From Aquisediminimonas profunda (lineage in GTDB: Bacteria > Pseudomonadota > Alphaproteobacteria > Sphingomonadales > Sphingomonadaceae), in assembly GCF_019443285.1 (NCBI RefSeq), contig NZ_CP080327.1, positions 3,282,001 to 3,346,000 on the forward strand: a DNA stretch of 64,000 nt, read 5' to 3'. Of the stretch, positions 1 to 8,421 are shown one piece after another (the stretch's first letter is position 1; each line of letters starts with the position of its first letter). The position numbers and the translations under genes were made by a program. Under the pieces are notes generated by a model. That model did no database searches, was not told where the DNA came from, and worked only from the letters and a program-made list of their open reading frames with translations.

Positions 1-1855
1 CGGCATTGATCACCGTGCCACCCGAGTAGGTGTTCGCGCCGGTCAGGGTGAAGGTGCCCGTGCCCTGCTTGGTGAGGCTGCCAGCGCCGGAGATGACGCC
101 AGCATATGTGGTGCTCGAATTGTCACCACCCGTGGTCAGGCCAGCGGCAAGAACAACAGTTCCGCCGTTGCCGGACAGGCTGCCAATCGTTTCCGCATTC
201 GTGACAAGCAAATTGCCTGCCGTTGCTGGCGAAGCCGTGGCATTGACGATGACCGCAGTCGCGTCGCCAATGGCGTTTCCGCCCTGCAGTTCAAGCGTGC
301 CATTGCTGACGGTTGCCGCACCGGCGAAGGTGTTGGTGCCCGAGAGCACCAGCGCTCCCGTGCCGATCTTTGTCAGGCCATTCGCGCCGGAAATCGCACC
401 GGAAAATGCGCCTGAACCAACGGTCAGGTTACCACCCGAAAGCGTAATGGACCCGTCTCCGTTGATCGAACCAACAGTTTCCGCAGCCGCGACATCAAGG
501 ATGCCCGGGGTCGTCACAACAACGTTACCCGTATCCGCGATAGCGGCACCGCCAAGAAGCTGAAGCGTGCCCTGAGTGATCGTGGTATCGCCGGTATAGG
601 TGTTCGTGCCCGAGAAGGTCGTGACGCCTGTTCCGCCGCCGCCGACATTGACAACGCCGGTGCCCGACATGGAACCGGAATAGGTGCCGCTCGCGGCATT
701 GGTCAGGTTCAGCGTCGCATTGTTGACGATCGTGTTCGCACCAATGAAGTCCGCATCGCTGGCAATGAGCGTGCCGGCATTGATGTTGATCCGGTCAGCC
801 AGCGAAACCGCCTGGCTCAAGGCCCAGCTGCCGGTTCCATCCTTGTTCATCACATCGAAGTTGGTGACCGCGATGTTGAGCGTATCTGCGCCCGATCCGA
901 ACAGGTTGATCGTGTTGAGACCCGCCGCGTCTGCCGTCAGCGTGCCTGTGGGCAGTGCCGCCGTCGATCCAAAGCCGATCGTGTTGGTGCCGGCACCCAT
1001 ATCGATGTTGCCGGTGATCGTGCCCGTCGTGGTAATCGTATCATTGCCGGCACCCAGCAGGATGTCACCCGTGATCGATCCGGTATTGCCGATCGTGGTG
1101 TTGCCCGAAGAGCTGATGTTGCCCGTCAGCGATCCCGCATTGGTCAGGCTGAACGCACCGCCTGCAGAAGAGACGTTGCCGGTGATCGTCGACGCGCCGA
1201 GATTGTTCAGCGTATTCGTCTGGTTTGTGCCTGCAGCACCGAAAGCAATGTCTGCAGCGATCGAACCGGGACCGCTGGCCAGATTGTTGATCGTGCTGCC
1301 GCCGCCGACCGATACCGTCGTGCCCGTAATCGAGCCGGTATTGTTGATCGTCGTTACGCCGACGGATGTAAGATTGCCGGCGATTGTTCCGTCATTGGTG
1401 ACGAGAAACGCGCCGCCTGCGGAAAAGATATCTCCGGTAATCGTCGCAGGCGCCAAGCCCCTGAAATTCTCGAGCGTGTTGGTCTGATTGGTGCCAGCCG
1501 CCGCAAAGTTGATATTGCCGGTGATGACGCCGGGCGCGTTGGCCGCATTCGAGACGCGGCTGCCGCTGCCCACAAAGATGTCGGCACCGTTCAAAGTACC
1601 TTCATTGTTAACGGCGCTTAAAGCACCAGCTTGAAGAGATCCGCCGTCAACTGAAGCGCCCGGTCCGACGTTGATCGTCAGCCCCGAAACCGCCGAGCCA
1701 TCATAGCCGTCGGGATCAGTCGTCTGACAGGTAACGATCGTTCCGCCTGCGTTTGGAAGGCAGTCTGCAAGGGCGACGCCGGGAAACGCAAGCAAGGGCG
1801 CTGGAAGCAGCGCAGTTGAGCGGAGAAGCCGGTTGGCAAAAGACTGTTTTTTCAT
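1..1855 (-). CDS. Autotransporter-type repeat protein, N-terminal part (runs off window)
   Basis: The minus strand is open from an ATG at 1855 to the left edge (about 618 codons) with no stop, so the C-terminus, where a beta-barrel would sit, is not visible. The protein begins with a Lys-containing signal peptide (MKKQSFANRLL then a hydrophobic stretch ending near ALA-D). After it come Gly/Thr/Asn/Ser-rich beta-helix repeats. Around 1360-1510 and 1090-1240 are two similar copies containing NQTNTL...ATITG or STITG...SAGGAF. Further in, typical autotransporter-associated strand repeats appear (GTGTFTLTGANTYSGGT near 25-60; related units near 283-385 and 535-630). Such passengers are exported by a type V barrel and act at the cell surface, often in adhesion. 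Function here is inferred only from the fold. Confidence 0.85.
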   Translation of the reverse strand, partial: MKKQSFANRLLRSTALLPAPLLAFPGVALADCLPNAGGTIVTCQTTDPDGYDGSAVSGLTINVGPGASVDGGSLQAGALSAVNNEGTLNGADIFVGSGSRVSNAANAPGVITGNINFAAAGTNQTNTLENFRGLAPATITGDIFSAGGAFLVTNDGTIAGNLTSVGVTTINNTGSITGTTVSVGGGSTINNLASGPGSIAADIAFGAAGTNQTNTLNNLGASTITGNVSSAGGAFSLTNAGSLTGNISSSGNTTIGNTGSITGDILLGAGNDTITTTGTITGNIDMGAGTNTIGFGSTAALPTGTLTADAAGLNTINLFGSGADTLNIAVTNFDVMNKDGTGSWALSQAVSLADRININAGTLIASDADFIGANTIVNNATLNLTNAASGTYSGSMSGTGVVNVGGGGTGVTTFSGTNTYTGDTTITQGTLQLLGGAAIADTGNVVVTTPGILDVAAAETVGSINGDGSITLSGGNLTVGSGAFSGAISGANGLTKIGTGALVLSGTNTFAGAATVSNGTLELQGGNAIGDATAVIVNATASPATAGNLLVTNAETIGSLSGNGGTVVLAAGLTTGGDNSSTTYAGVISGAGSLTKQGTGTFTLTGANTYSGGTVINA

Positions 1856-2266
1856 GGATGGGGGTTCCCTGGATCACTGACGATAATTGTTGCTTTACTT
1901 TGTATTCGGAGCACAGCCTTCGCGACGTCTGTCCCATTTGGGCCAAACTCGAAGAACTACGCTACCTACACAAACACGAAACGACCCTGATTGGCGGGTT
2001 TCACGGCCCGCATTGCTCAAGTAGAGTCAATTATCGGGGAGTGCAAGATCAAGTTAGTTTCCCATTATTATTTTGTTAACCATGATCTTGGGAAGCAACG
2101 CCAATCCGCTCTGGGTGCAGTGGAGAGGGCTTTACTGTTCGCCCAACTTGCAGGTGCAACTCAAACGTGCGTTTTCAGCATGGCCCTGGCCGCCTGAGCG
2201 AATTGCCTGTTGCCAACACCAAACCCAATTGCGAGAGCGGAATCCGGGATCGAGCAGGAGCTTAAA
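1856..2266. other. Intergenic region between divergent genes
   Basis: About 410 bases separate the autotransporter start from the first dehydrogenase start. Short open frames occur here on both strands but none has a convincing ribosome site or recognisable protein. It should hold the promoters of both divergent genes; I cannot name a specific element. Confidence 0.5.
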
Positions 2267-3049
2267 ATGATTTTTGATTCTTCGACCGCAGCAATCGTGA
2301 CAGGCGGAGCCTCGGGGCTGGGACAGGCAACCGCGCGCGCATTGGCCGCAGCGGGAATAAAGGTGGCGATCTTCGACGTGAACGCGACGACCGGCCAGTC
2401 TGTCGCCGAAGATATCGGAGGACTGTTCTGCGACGTGGACATTACCAGCGAAGACTCCGTTGTAGCCGGATTTGCAAAAGCACGCGCCGCACACGGTCAG
2501 GAACGCATCCTGGTGCACTGTGCCATGACCTCCCGTCGCGGCAAGACCCTTGCTTATGACAAGGAAGCCGGGCGGCTGAAGCGCCTTTCCACTGAAGACT
2601 ATATCTATGGCGTGAATGGCATTCTGGTCGCATCCTACAGGATTGCTTCGCTTGCTGCGGAAGGCATGGCCACGCTCGAACCGCTTGAAGACGGCGAACG
2701 GGGCTGCATTACATTGACGGCCTCCGTTGCTGCTCAAGACGGGCAGATTGGTCAGGTCATCTATGGCTCGGCAAAGGCAGGGGTCAACGGGCTCGTCTTG
2801 CCGATGGCCCGCGATCTTTCCGATCTTGGCATAAGGGTCAACTCCATCATGCCCGGCATCTTCGCGACACCCCTGATGCTGGGTGCCAAGCCGCAGGTAC
2901 TGGAAAGCCTGGCAGCATCGGTGCCCTTTCCAAAGCGTCTCGGCAAACCGGAAGAGTTCGCCAGCCTCGCGATGGAACTGGCGCGCAATTCCTACTTCAA
3001 TGGCCAATGCATCCGGCTCGACGGTGCAATCCGCATGGCCCCTCGATAG
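2267..3049 (+). CDS. SDR family oxidoreductase, 3-hydroxyacyl-CoA dehydrogenase type II-like
   Basis: This 260-residue classical short-chain dehydrogenase has the NAD-binding glycine motif TGGASGLG near residue 13 and the catalytic YGSAKAG (YxxxK) with an upstream Ser in TASVAAQDG. The order and spacing fit the HSD17B10-like 3-hydroxyacyl-CoA / 2-methyl-3-hydroxybutyryl-CoA dehydrogenases, which oxidise a hydroxyacyl-CoA in fatty-acid or branched-chain breakdown. The ATG at 2267 is preceded at good distance by AGGAG (2256-2260); an upstream in-frame ATG at 2210 would add 19 residues that do not look like the family. A second SDR follows 100 bases downstream on the same strand. Substrate is inferred. 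Confidence 0.85.
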   Translation: MIFDSSTAAIVTGGASGLGQATARALAAAGIKVAIFDVNATTGQSVAEDIGGLFCDVDITSEDSVVAGFAKARAAHGQERILVHCAMTSRRGKTLAYDKEAGRLKRLSTEDYIYGVNGILVASYRIASLAAEGMATLEPLEDGERGCITLTASVAAQDGQIGQVIYGSAKAGVNGLVLPMARDLSDLGIRVNSIMPGIFATPLMLGAKPQVLESLAASVPFPKRLGKPEEFASLAMELARNSYFNGQCIRLDGAIRMAPR

Positions 3050-3152
3050 CGGAGTACAGTGTTTGCCCTGACAGCTTTGATAGCGGCAGGGTTCAACACG
3101 AGCTGCATAGTAGGGCAGCGAGAAATCAAGCAATTGCGAAGGACTTGCAGAA

Positions 3153-3911
3153 ATGGACGTAACAGGGCGCACAGTATTGATCACCGGGGCCTCGTCCGGC
3201 CTCGGGGCCCATTTTGCTCGGCTGTTTGCGTCCCGAAAGGCAAACGTCATCGTCGGGGCAAGGCGCATAGACCGGGTCGAAAAGCTGGCCAGCGAATTGC
3301 AGGGCGCAGGGCACAGCGCTCTTGCTGTGGCGCTTGATGTCACGGATGAATCGTCTGTCAGTCGCGCTTTTGACGCGGGAGAGGCGCGCTTCGGCCTGAT
3401 TGATACGATCATTGCCAATGCGGGCCTGTCCGTGCCCGGTCGGGCCACCGAAGTGGCGATCGACGACATCAGGATGCTTTCTGATACGAACTTTACCGGG
3501 GCCTATCTGACGGCTCGGGAAGGTGCCAAGCGGCTTATCGCGGCAGGAAGCCGTGAAACCGGCAAGGGCCGCGTTGTGCTGTTGGGTTCGATTACCTCGC
3601 ACATGACGGGTGGAGGCGACAGTGCCTATGCGGCGCTCAAGGCTGGCGTCGCGCATCTGGGCCGCAACCTTGCCCGCGAATGGGTGCGGCAAGGCATCAA
3701 CGTCAATACGATCCAGCCAGGCTATATCCAGACGGAGATCGCAGGCGACTGGTTCCAGACCGAGGGCGGCCGAGCCCATATTGCCAGTTTCCCGAGACGG
3801 CGCCTGCAGCCCATTGAATCCCTTGACGGCATGATGCTCTATTTTGCTTCCGACGCATCAGCTTGCACGACCGGTGCTGTCATTGACGTGGACGACGGGC
3901 AGTCGCTCTAG
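3153..3911 (+). CDS. SDR family oxidoreductase
   Basis: A 252-residue classical short-chain dehydrogenase. It starts MDVTGRTVLITGASSGLG (TGxxxGxG nucleotide-binding motif), has the NAG motif (IIANAGLS) and a catalytic Ser...YAALKAG pair (GSITSHMTGGGDSAYAALK). The C-terminal GAVIDVDDGQSL is typical of FabG-like enzymes. It probably reduces or oxidises a carbonyl/hydroxyl group with NAD(P)H. Together with the upstream SDR it may form a small catabolic pair, possibly co-transcribed across the 100-base gap. The substrate cannot be read from the sequence. Confidence 0.85.
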   Translation: MDVTGRTVLITGASSGLGAHFARLFASRKANVIVGARRIDRVEKLASELQGAGHSALAVALDVTDESSVSRAFDAGEARFGLIDTIIANAGLSVPGRATEVAIDDIRMLSDTNFTGAYLTAREGAKRLIAAGSRETGKGRVVLLGSITSHMTGGGDSAYAALKAGVAHLGRNLAREWVRQGINVNTIQPGYIQTEIAGDWFQTEGGRAHIASFPRRRLQPIESLDGMMLYFASDASACTTGAVIDVDDGQSL

Positions 3912-3999
3912 TTTCAGGGCGCACGCAGACACTGGTTCAATCGCGAACCCACTCAACGCCGAACGCTGCAGAGCCTGGCAAATCAAGCCAACGTCATTG

Positions 4000-4017
4000 C
4001 GGGTTCCTTTGAACCCG
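4000..4017 (-). terminator. Possible hairpin downstream of the dab operon
   Basis: A perfect 7-bp stem (CGGGTTC / GAACCCG) with a 4-base loop lies 6 bases after the stop of the PII-like gene. There is no T-run on either side, so it is only a weak candidate for an intrinsic terminator. Confidence 0.3.
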
Positions 4018-4022
4018 ACCGG

Positions 4023-4379
4023 CTATTGGGCCGTTTGCGTTGCGGCAAAATAGTCCGACCTCAAGACTTCCACGTCAGAGAGGAACGTCACGCCTGGCCG
4101 CTTTTCAAACAGCCGCGCAAGTCCGCGCGCGACGTCAATGATCGCCTTTTCGTCAGCGACTCCGACGAACATGACCAGACCGCTCTGGTCGTTGAAGATT
4201 GTCTTGCCCTGATGAAAACCACTGTGCCCCATGCCCGCCACATCGCGGATAATGGTCCAGCCCCCGATACCCGCCGCTTTGAGCAAATCCTCAACCAGAC
4301 CATGGTCTTCGGCGTTCATCACGATCTCGATCTTCTTCAGGCGATGCAGGCTAAGTTCACCATACCGAGTGTTGTTCAT
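4023..4379 (-). CDS. PII-like (cPII-type) signalling protein of the DAB operon
   Basis: This 118-residue protein has the PII signalling fold: LKKIEIVMNAEDHGLVEDLLKAAGIGGWTI matches the start of GlnB/GlnK. The T-loop region instead reads DVAGMGHSGFHQGK and lacks the RGAEY uridylylation motif of true nitrogen PII proteins. PII-like proteins next to carboxysome or bicarbonate-transport genes (cPII family) bind adenine nucleotides and bicarbonate. The gene is the last in dabB-dabA-PII, 17 bases after dabA, with a GAGGA ribosome site before its ATG. I infer that it senses energy or bicarbonate status and modulates DabAB. A plain nitrogen-regulatory role is less likely given the T-loop and context. 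Confidence 0.8.
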   Translation of the reverse strand: MNNTRYGELSLHRLKKIEIVMNAEDHGLVEDLLKAAGIGGWTIIRDVAGMGHSGFHQGKTIFNDQSGLVMFVGVADEKAIIDVARGLARLFEKRPGVTFLSDVEVLRSDYFAATQTAQ

Positions 4380-4396
4380 AACTATTCCTCTTGAGT

Positions 4397-6934
4397 TTAT
4401 AATGATTGATGAGTGGCAGCGGATTCAGAAAGTTCGCAATTCCGGCGCCACCGCAGGGCCTTCCCGGTCTCGGGATCGATCACCACGAGTGAAACCCAAC
4501 CATTTCCGAAAAGTCGTTCAAGGATGTCGTTCGATGCAACAACCGACTCCACCAGATCAAATGGTGCGAGGACAACCGTCAACAGGCGCTGCGGCACGTG
4601 AAATGCGGTGCCATCGTCACCAAACAACGACTGCATCGGCAGGCCAACCTTCAAGTCGCCCCCATTGCCCTGAAGGACGCCAATCCCTCCGACGACATTC
4701 TGCGTGATCTTGTTGCCCGATCCATAACGATCATTGTCGATTGTCGAGAACAGATATTGGCAATTGATCCATTGGGCGACGACCATCGGTGCAGTCAGAA
4801 TTGTGGTCAAGGCTGACCCGTCGGTATCGCTCTGCCAGTCGTAACTATGCAGGAAGGCCCGGCCTTCAAGATCGATGGAGCGCGTCAAGGACCGCGGGCC
4901 GACAATGAAAGCTGCATTTCGTGCGAGCCCCCATTCCGGCCTGACCTCGCCCCAGTGCACCGCACCGGTCAGCACGTCGCTGGCGCTTCGTCCGAGCAGG
5001 ACTGAACGACGCTCCCGATTGGCCGATCCCGCCCTGGCAAGGCTGGTCATCAACGCACTCAGGTCTGGGCGATGACTTTCCGGGATGGTGGCCTGATCGA
5101 ATATGAAAACCTCGTCCGTCGTCGTATTGTGCTCTGCGGCGATGAAGCGGGTGGTGTCAGGAATATTCATCCCCCTTTTCGCCAGTTCGGCGCGCACGTC
5201 CAGATCATTGAGGATGGCCGTCAGGATCCGGGCGTTGGAACCCCCGGCATGGCCACCGCATGCACCGCAATCCAGGGCGGCTGCATAGGGATTATTGACC
5301 GCGCTCCCGCCGTGGCCGACCAGAGCTACAAGTCGCGCCGTGGGCGTCTTCATGCCTGTCAGCTTAAACAGCGCCGTTGCATAGCCGACCTTTTCCTCGA
5401 AGGTAAAAGCAGGGTGCACGCCATGGTCTGCATGTTTCTCGAGAGAAGGCGCGAATGCGTCTTCACGGGGTGGCCTGAGCCGGGACACTGCACGTTCGAC
5501 AAATTTCGGTGCGATCGTATTTGCCGCCATCAGCAGGCCGGCCAACGGGCCGGTAACTTCTGCCGTGGTGAAGGCAGTCGCTGAACCCTGCTTGGCAATA
5601 TCGAACAGGTTTGCGGTGTGCTGTGTCCGCTCCGCATTTTGCTCGACCATTTCCGCCTCACGCTCGCGTCCGACAGCCGGCCCTTCGTCCACATCATGCT
5701 GCGGCGACAACAAAACTGGAAGGAGACGGGTCCGACGGCTCTTGCCGACCTTGTGGAGTGCGATCGGCAAGCCAAAGAAGCCAGCGTAGCCGAACGTCTC
5801 ATAGCGCCCCTCAGCTTCCAGCGCTCGCCGAAATGATTCCGAACGCACGTCGATACAGAAGACCAGCTGGGCCTCCGCAACCTCATCTGAACCCGGTGCG
5901 TCCGCTGCAGCCCGAAGCTGCGGCACGACCGCGTTGCGGTATGATGTTTCAGCTGCAAGCATGAACATCCTGCCAAGCTTGCCTTCATCAAGATTTGCAA
6001 TCTCGTTGAAATGGCGGCGTCCAGCTTCGTGCGCATTTTCAAGAATGTCACTCGTCAGGTTGAACCGCTCCGCCAGTTGGGCCGAGACATCGGAAGGCGC
6101 AGTGCGAGCCTCGCCTGTCGAGATGGCACCACTGCGGTCCAGAAGCATCCACAGGGCCAACAGGTCAGCCATGCCTGCAGGTGCACCCGCCGCATATTCT
6201 GGGTCGGCATGTTCGTTGCGCCAACGGATGTGCCCCGCCCAACCGGGCAGCCGGGCCACATATCCTGCAAGCAGATCCTCCTCCTCGCCATGGCAGATGC
6301 CAAGGGCTGCGAAACCTTCGGCAATGGCCTCAAGCGGATCCCGCGGGATGCTGAGAAGAAGCTTCTGACCGACATCTCCCGTCAATCTGCGGAATTCGGA
6401 GTCATGCCCAGCTATCGCCAGTACCGACCGATAGAATCCCAACCCGCGATTGGGCATCGGGCTCGCCGCCCGACCCTGATCGAAAAAGGCGGCACACCAT
6501 TTGGCAATGAAGTCCGCATCGGGAGACAACATCGCTGGCCTTGTCACACCCGCACCGACCGGCAAATCAAGCAGACGCGCCATCAACAAATCCAGCCGCG
6601 AGACGTCTGGGCCGATCAATTCAAAAGCAGAATTCAAGCCGCCCAATTCCTGGATTGCAACGTCGCGCAGAACCTTTTGATCAATGCTGCCGGCCCGAAG
6701 AAGCGTGCGCCATTGATCAACGGGCAAGTTCTCGCGCGCAGAGAAGCGCTGCGCGGCCGCACTGACCGCCTGTTCGAACGGCAACTCTTCGAACCCGGCA
6801 AGGGGATTGACCGCAATGGCGCTTTCCAATGGCCAGATTGGCGGGACCGTTCGAGCAGCGAGAGAAACCAGACCTGCAACTTCTGTTCGCGTCAGAACCG
6901 GCTCAACGATCGCTATAGGTGCCATCATGTTCAT
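4397..6934 (-). CDS. dabA: DabA, inorganic carbon accumulation subunit (DUF2309)
   Basis: An 845-residue DabA, the beta-carbonic-anhydrase-like cytoplasmic subunit of the DAB complex, which hydrates CO2 to bicarbonate vectorially. Expected zinc and active-site residues are visible: C360 and D362 in LVFCIDVRSE, H541 in LVGHGG and C556 in LDCGACGGH. The C-x-D pair and the 15-residue H-to-C spacing match characterised DabA. The longer frame open back to 8356 reads through dabB in the wrong frame; the real start is the ATG at 6934, which overlaps the dabB stop by 4 bases (ATGA), indicating translational coupling. Partners are DabB upstream and a PII-like protein downstream. The family is best known from autotrophs but also occurs in heterotrophs, where it supplies bicarbonate for anaplerotic carboxylation. 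Confidence 0.93.
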   Translation of the reverse strand: MNMMAPIAIVEPVLTRTEVAGLVSLAARTVPPIWPLESAIAVNPLAGFEELPFEQAVSAAAQRFSARENLPVDQWRTLLRAGSIDQKVLRDVAIQELGGLNSAFELIGPDVSRLDLLMARLLDLPVGAGVTRPAMLSPDADFIAKWCAAFFDQGRAASPMPNRGLGFYRSVLAIAGHDSEFRRLTGDVGQKLLLSIPRDPLEAIAEGFAALGICHGEEEDLLAGYVARLPGWAGHIRWRNEHADPEYAAGAPAGMADLLALWMLLDRSGAISTGEARTAPSDVSAQLAERFNLTSDILENAHEAGRRHFNEIANLDEGKLGRMFMLAAETSYRNAVVPQLRAAADAPGSDEVAEAQLVFCIDVRSESFRRALEAEGRYETFGYAGFFGLPIALHKVGKSRRTRLLPVLLSPQHDVDEGPAVGREREAEMVEQNAERTQHTANLFDIAKQGSATAFTTAEVTGPLAGLLMAANTIAPKFVERAVSRLRPPREDAFAPSLEKHADHGVHPAFTFEEKVGYATALFKLTGMKTPTARLVALVGHGGSAVNNPYAAALDCGACGGHAGGSNARILTAILNDLDVRAELAKRGMNIPDTTRFIAAEHNTTTDEVFIFDQATIPESHRPDLSALMTSLARAGSANRERRSVLLGRSASDVLTGAVHWGEVRPEWGLARNAAFIVGPRSLTRSIDLEGRAFLHSYDWQSDTDGSALTTILTAPMVVAQWINCQYLFSTIDNDRYGSGNKITQNVVGGIGVLQGNGGDLKVGLPMQSLFGDDGTAFHVPQRLLTVVLAPFDLVESVVASNDILERLFGNGWVSLVVIDPETGKALRWRRNCELSESAATHQSL

Positions 6935-8313
6935 GCTGCTTCTCCCTTTCTGGTCGCCTTCAAGGCGCCGGCATTGATGAGGTGGACGAAGAGGCGCGCA
7001 GGAAGGCCCGCCCCGGACAAGAGGCGATGTTGCTGCCAGACCCAGCAACCGAGAAACGTTGCCAGCAAGGCAAGCAGAGCCCAGTTTGGTACCAGCGCCT
7101 GCGCGTCGGCGCCGACCGCCGAATGGGCAATGGAAAGTCCGACGGTATGGAATGCGGCCAAGGCGGCCATGAGCAGCAGGAACGACAGCTTTGTCCTCAA
7201 TGAGGACACGCTGCCCAGGCAGGCAATCATCGTCGCCATGGCAGTTGCCATGCCAAGCAGCAGGGGCACCAGGCTTGCACTGCCATTCCCGACGACCAGG
7301 TATGAGACGGCAATGCAAAGTGTGCCAATTGCGATTGCGGCCGTCGCTGCGTTCGACAGGGACCCACGCTGGCTTTCGCTCTTCATGCCGATTGCCGAAC
7401 CGGATCCAAGGAACAGCCAGGCCTTGAACAGACCGTGCGCAACTATGTGCCATAGCGCGGCCGCATAGGCGCCCAGGCCGCAACTCATGATCATGAAGCC
7501 CATCTGAGATACCGTCGAACCCGCGAGTGTCCGCTTGATGTCTGTCCGGACCATCATGATTCCGAGCCCGTAGATCGCTGCGAAAAGGCCAATCGCGATC
7601 GTGACAATTCGGGCAGACGGTGCAGCTTCCAGCAGAGGGGCAAAGCGGATCAACAGGAAGCCGCCCGCATTCACCAGCCCTGCATGCATGAGGGCGGAGA
7701 CCGGTGTCGGCGCACTCATCGAGGAGAGCAGCCAGCCGGAGAACGGAGGCAAGGCGCAGCGGGCAGCAGCCGCGATGACGAGCAAGAGCGCTGCCGCTGT
7801 CGCCAGCGGCGCAGGGATCTCGGAAACGGTGGACAGCACCACCTCGAGCTGCAGCGTGCCTGCTTGCCAGCCAAGAATGGACAGCGCCGCAACAAGTGAA
7901 ACGTCGCCTATCGCGAAAGCGAGCTGGGTGCGCCGCTTTGCCGCCAAGGCTTCGTCCCAGTCTGCGCAATGGCCAACCAGTTTTGCAAGCAGCACGCTGC
8001 TGGTGCACCAGGCCAACGCGAGGATCAAAAGATTGGCGCTGAATACAGTGATCAAGACGCTCGCGACCAACAACCCAAGCATAAGGAAAAACCGCGTCGA
8101 GCGCTGATCGGAACGCATGTACCTCGAGGAGAAGGACGAGACGATCGCGCCTACAAAGAGCGTGAGCATTCCGATCGACAATGAAACGCCGATTTCTTTT
8201 CCGAGCGACGGAAAAGCGAACATCCAAGCCACAGAGGCTGCCAAACCTGCCCAAAGCACGCACGAAATCATGAGGCCTGTCGAGACTGTTTGCTGAAATC
8301 TTGAATGCTGCAT
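6931..8313 (-). CDS. dabB: DabB, NuoL/MrpA-like membrane subunit of the DAB complex
   Basis: A 460-residue polytopic membrane protein of the proton-conducting antiporter family (NADH dehydrogenase subunit 5 / Mrp-like). The most conserved region is visible: APTPVSALMHAGLVNAGG followed later by MMVRTDIKRTLAGSTVSQMGFM, with HIVAHGLFKAWLFL carrying the usual His/Lys of the family. In DAB systems DabB is thought to couple cation flow to CO2 hydration by DabA. It is the first gene of the minus-strand operon, has a strong AAGGGGA ribosome site, and its TGA overlaps the dabA ATG. There are no other respiratory complex I genes nearby, which argues against a nuo role. Confidence 0.92.
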   Translation of the reverse strand: MQHSRFQQTVSTGLMISCVLWAGLAASVAWMFAFPSLGKEIGVSLSIGMLTLFVGAIVSSFSSRYMRSDQRSTRFFLMLGLLVASVLITVFSANLLILALAWCTSSVLLAKLVGHCADWDEALAAKRRTQLAFAIGDVSLVAALSILGWQAGTLQLEVVLSTVSEIPAPLATAAALLLVIAAAARCALPPFSGWLLSSMSAPTPVSALMHAGLVNAGGFLLIRFAPLLEAAPSARIVTIAIGLFAAIYGLGIMMVRTDIKRTLAGSTVSQMGFMIMSCGLGAYAAALWHIVAHGLFKAWLFLGSGSAIGMKSESQRGSLSNAATAAIAIGTLCIAVSYLVVGNGSASLVPLLLGMATAMATMIACLGSVSSLRTKLSFLLLMAALAAFHTVGLSIAHSAVGADAQALVPNWALLALLATFLGCWVWQQHRLLSGAGLPARLFVHLINAGALKATRKGEAA

Positions 8314-8421
8314 GGGGATCCCCTTTCGGGAATCGCACTAGCGGCAGCAGTATCATTGATAAAACGAGTTATTCAAATATCAAACATTGACAAATGAAAT
8401 GACTAATGCTGGAATGACAGG
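8314..8421. promoter_or_regulatory. Divergent dabB/lysR intergenic region with candidate LysR operator
   Basis: This 108-base spacer separates dabB from the divergent LysR gene. It holds an 11-base palindrome TATCATTGATA (8351-8361) and a further half-site TATCAA (8378-8383) that pairs with TTGATA (8356-8361). Such AT-rich dyads between a LysR gene and its divergent target are the usual place for the regulator to bind. A TTGACA lies at 8387-8392 but I see no convincing -10 partner. Confidence 0.5.

Noticed and set aside
30-1487. Plus-strand open frames opposite the autotransporter
   Set aside because: Their Val/Pro/Ala-rich composition is the reverse complement of Gly/Thr-rich repeats; the minus strand encodes the recognisable protein.
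2132-3469. 445-residue minus-strand frame over the two SDR genes
   Set aside because: The plus strand encodes two intact dehydrogenases with full motifs; the minus frame resembles nothing.
6011-7468. Long plus-strand open frame antisense to dabA/dabB
   Set aside because: No ribosome site or recognisable domains; shadow of high-GC coding sequence.
4397-8356. Single 1319-residue frame suggesting a DabB-DabA fusion
   Set aside because: The first 474 residues are dabB read out of frame; real dabB is in a different frame (6931-8313) and dabA begins at 6934.
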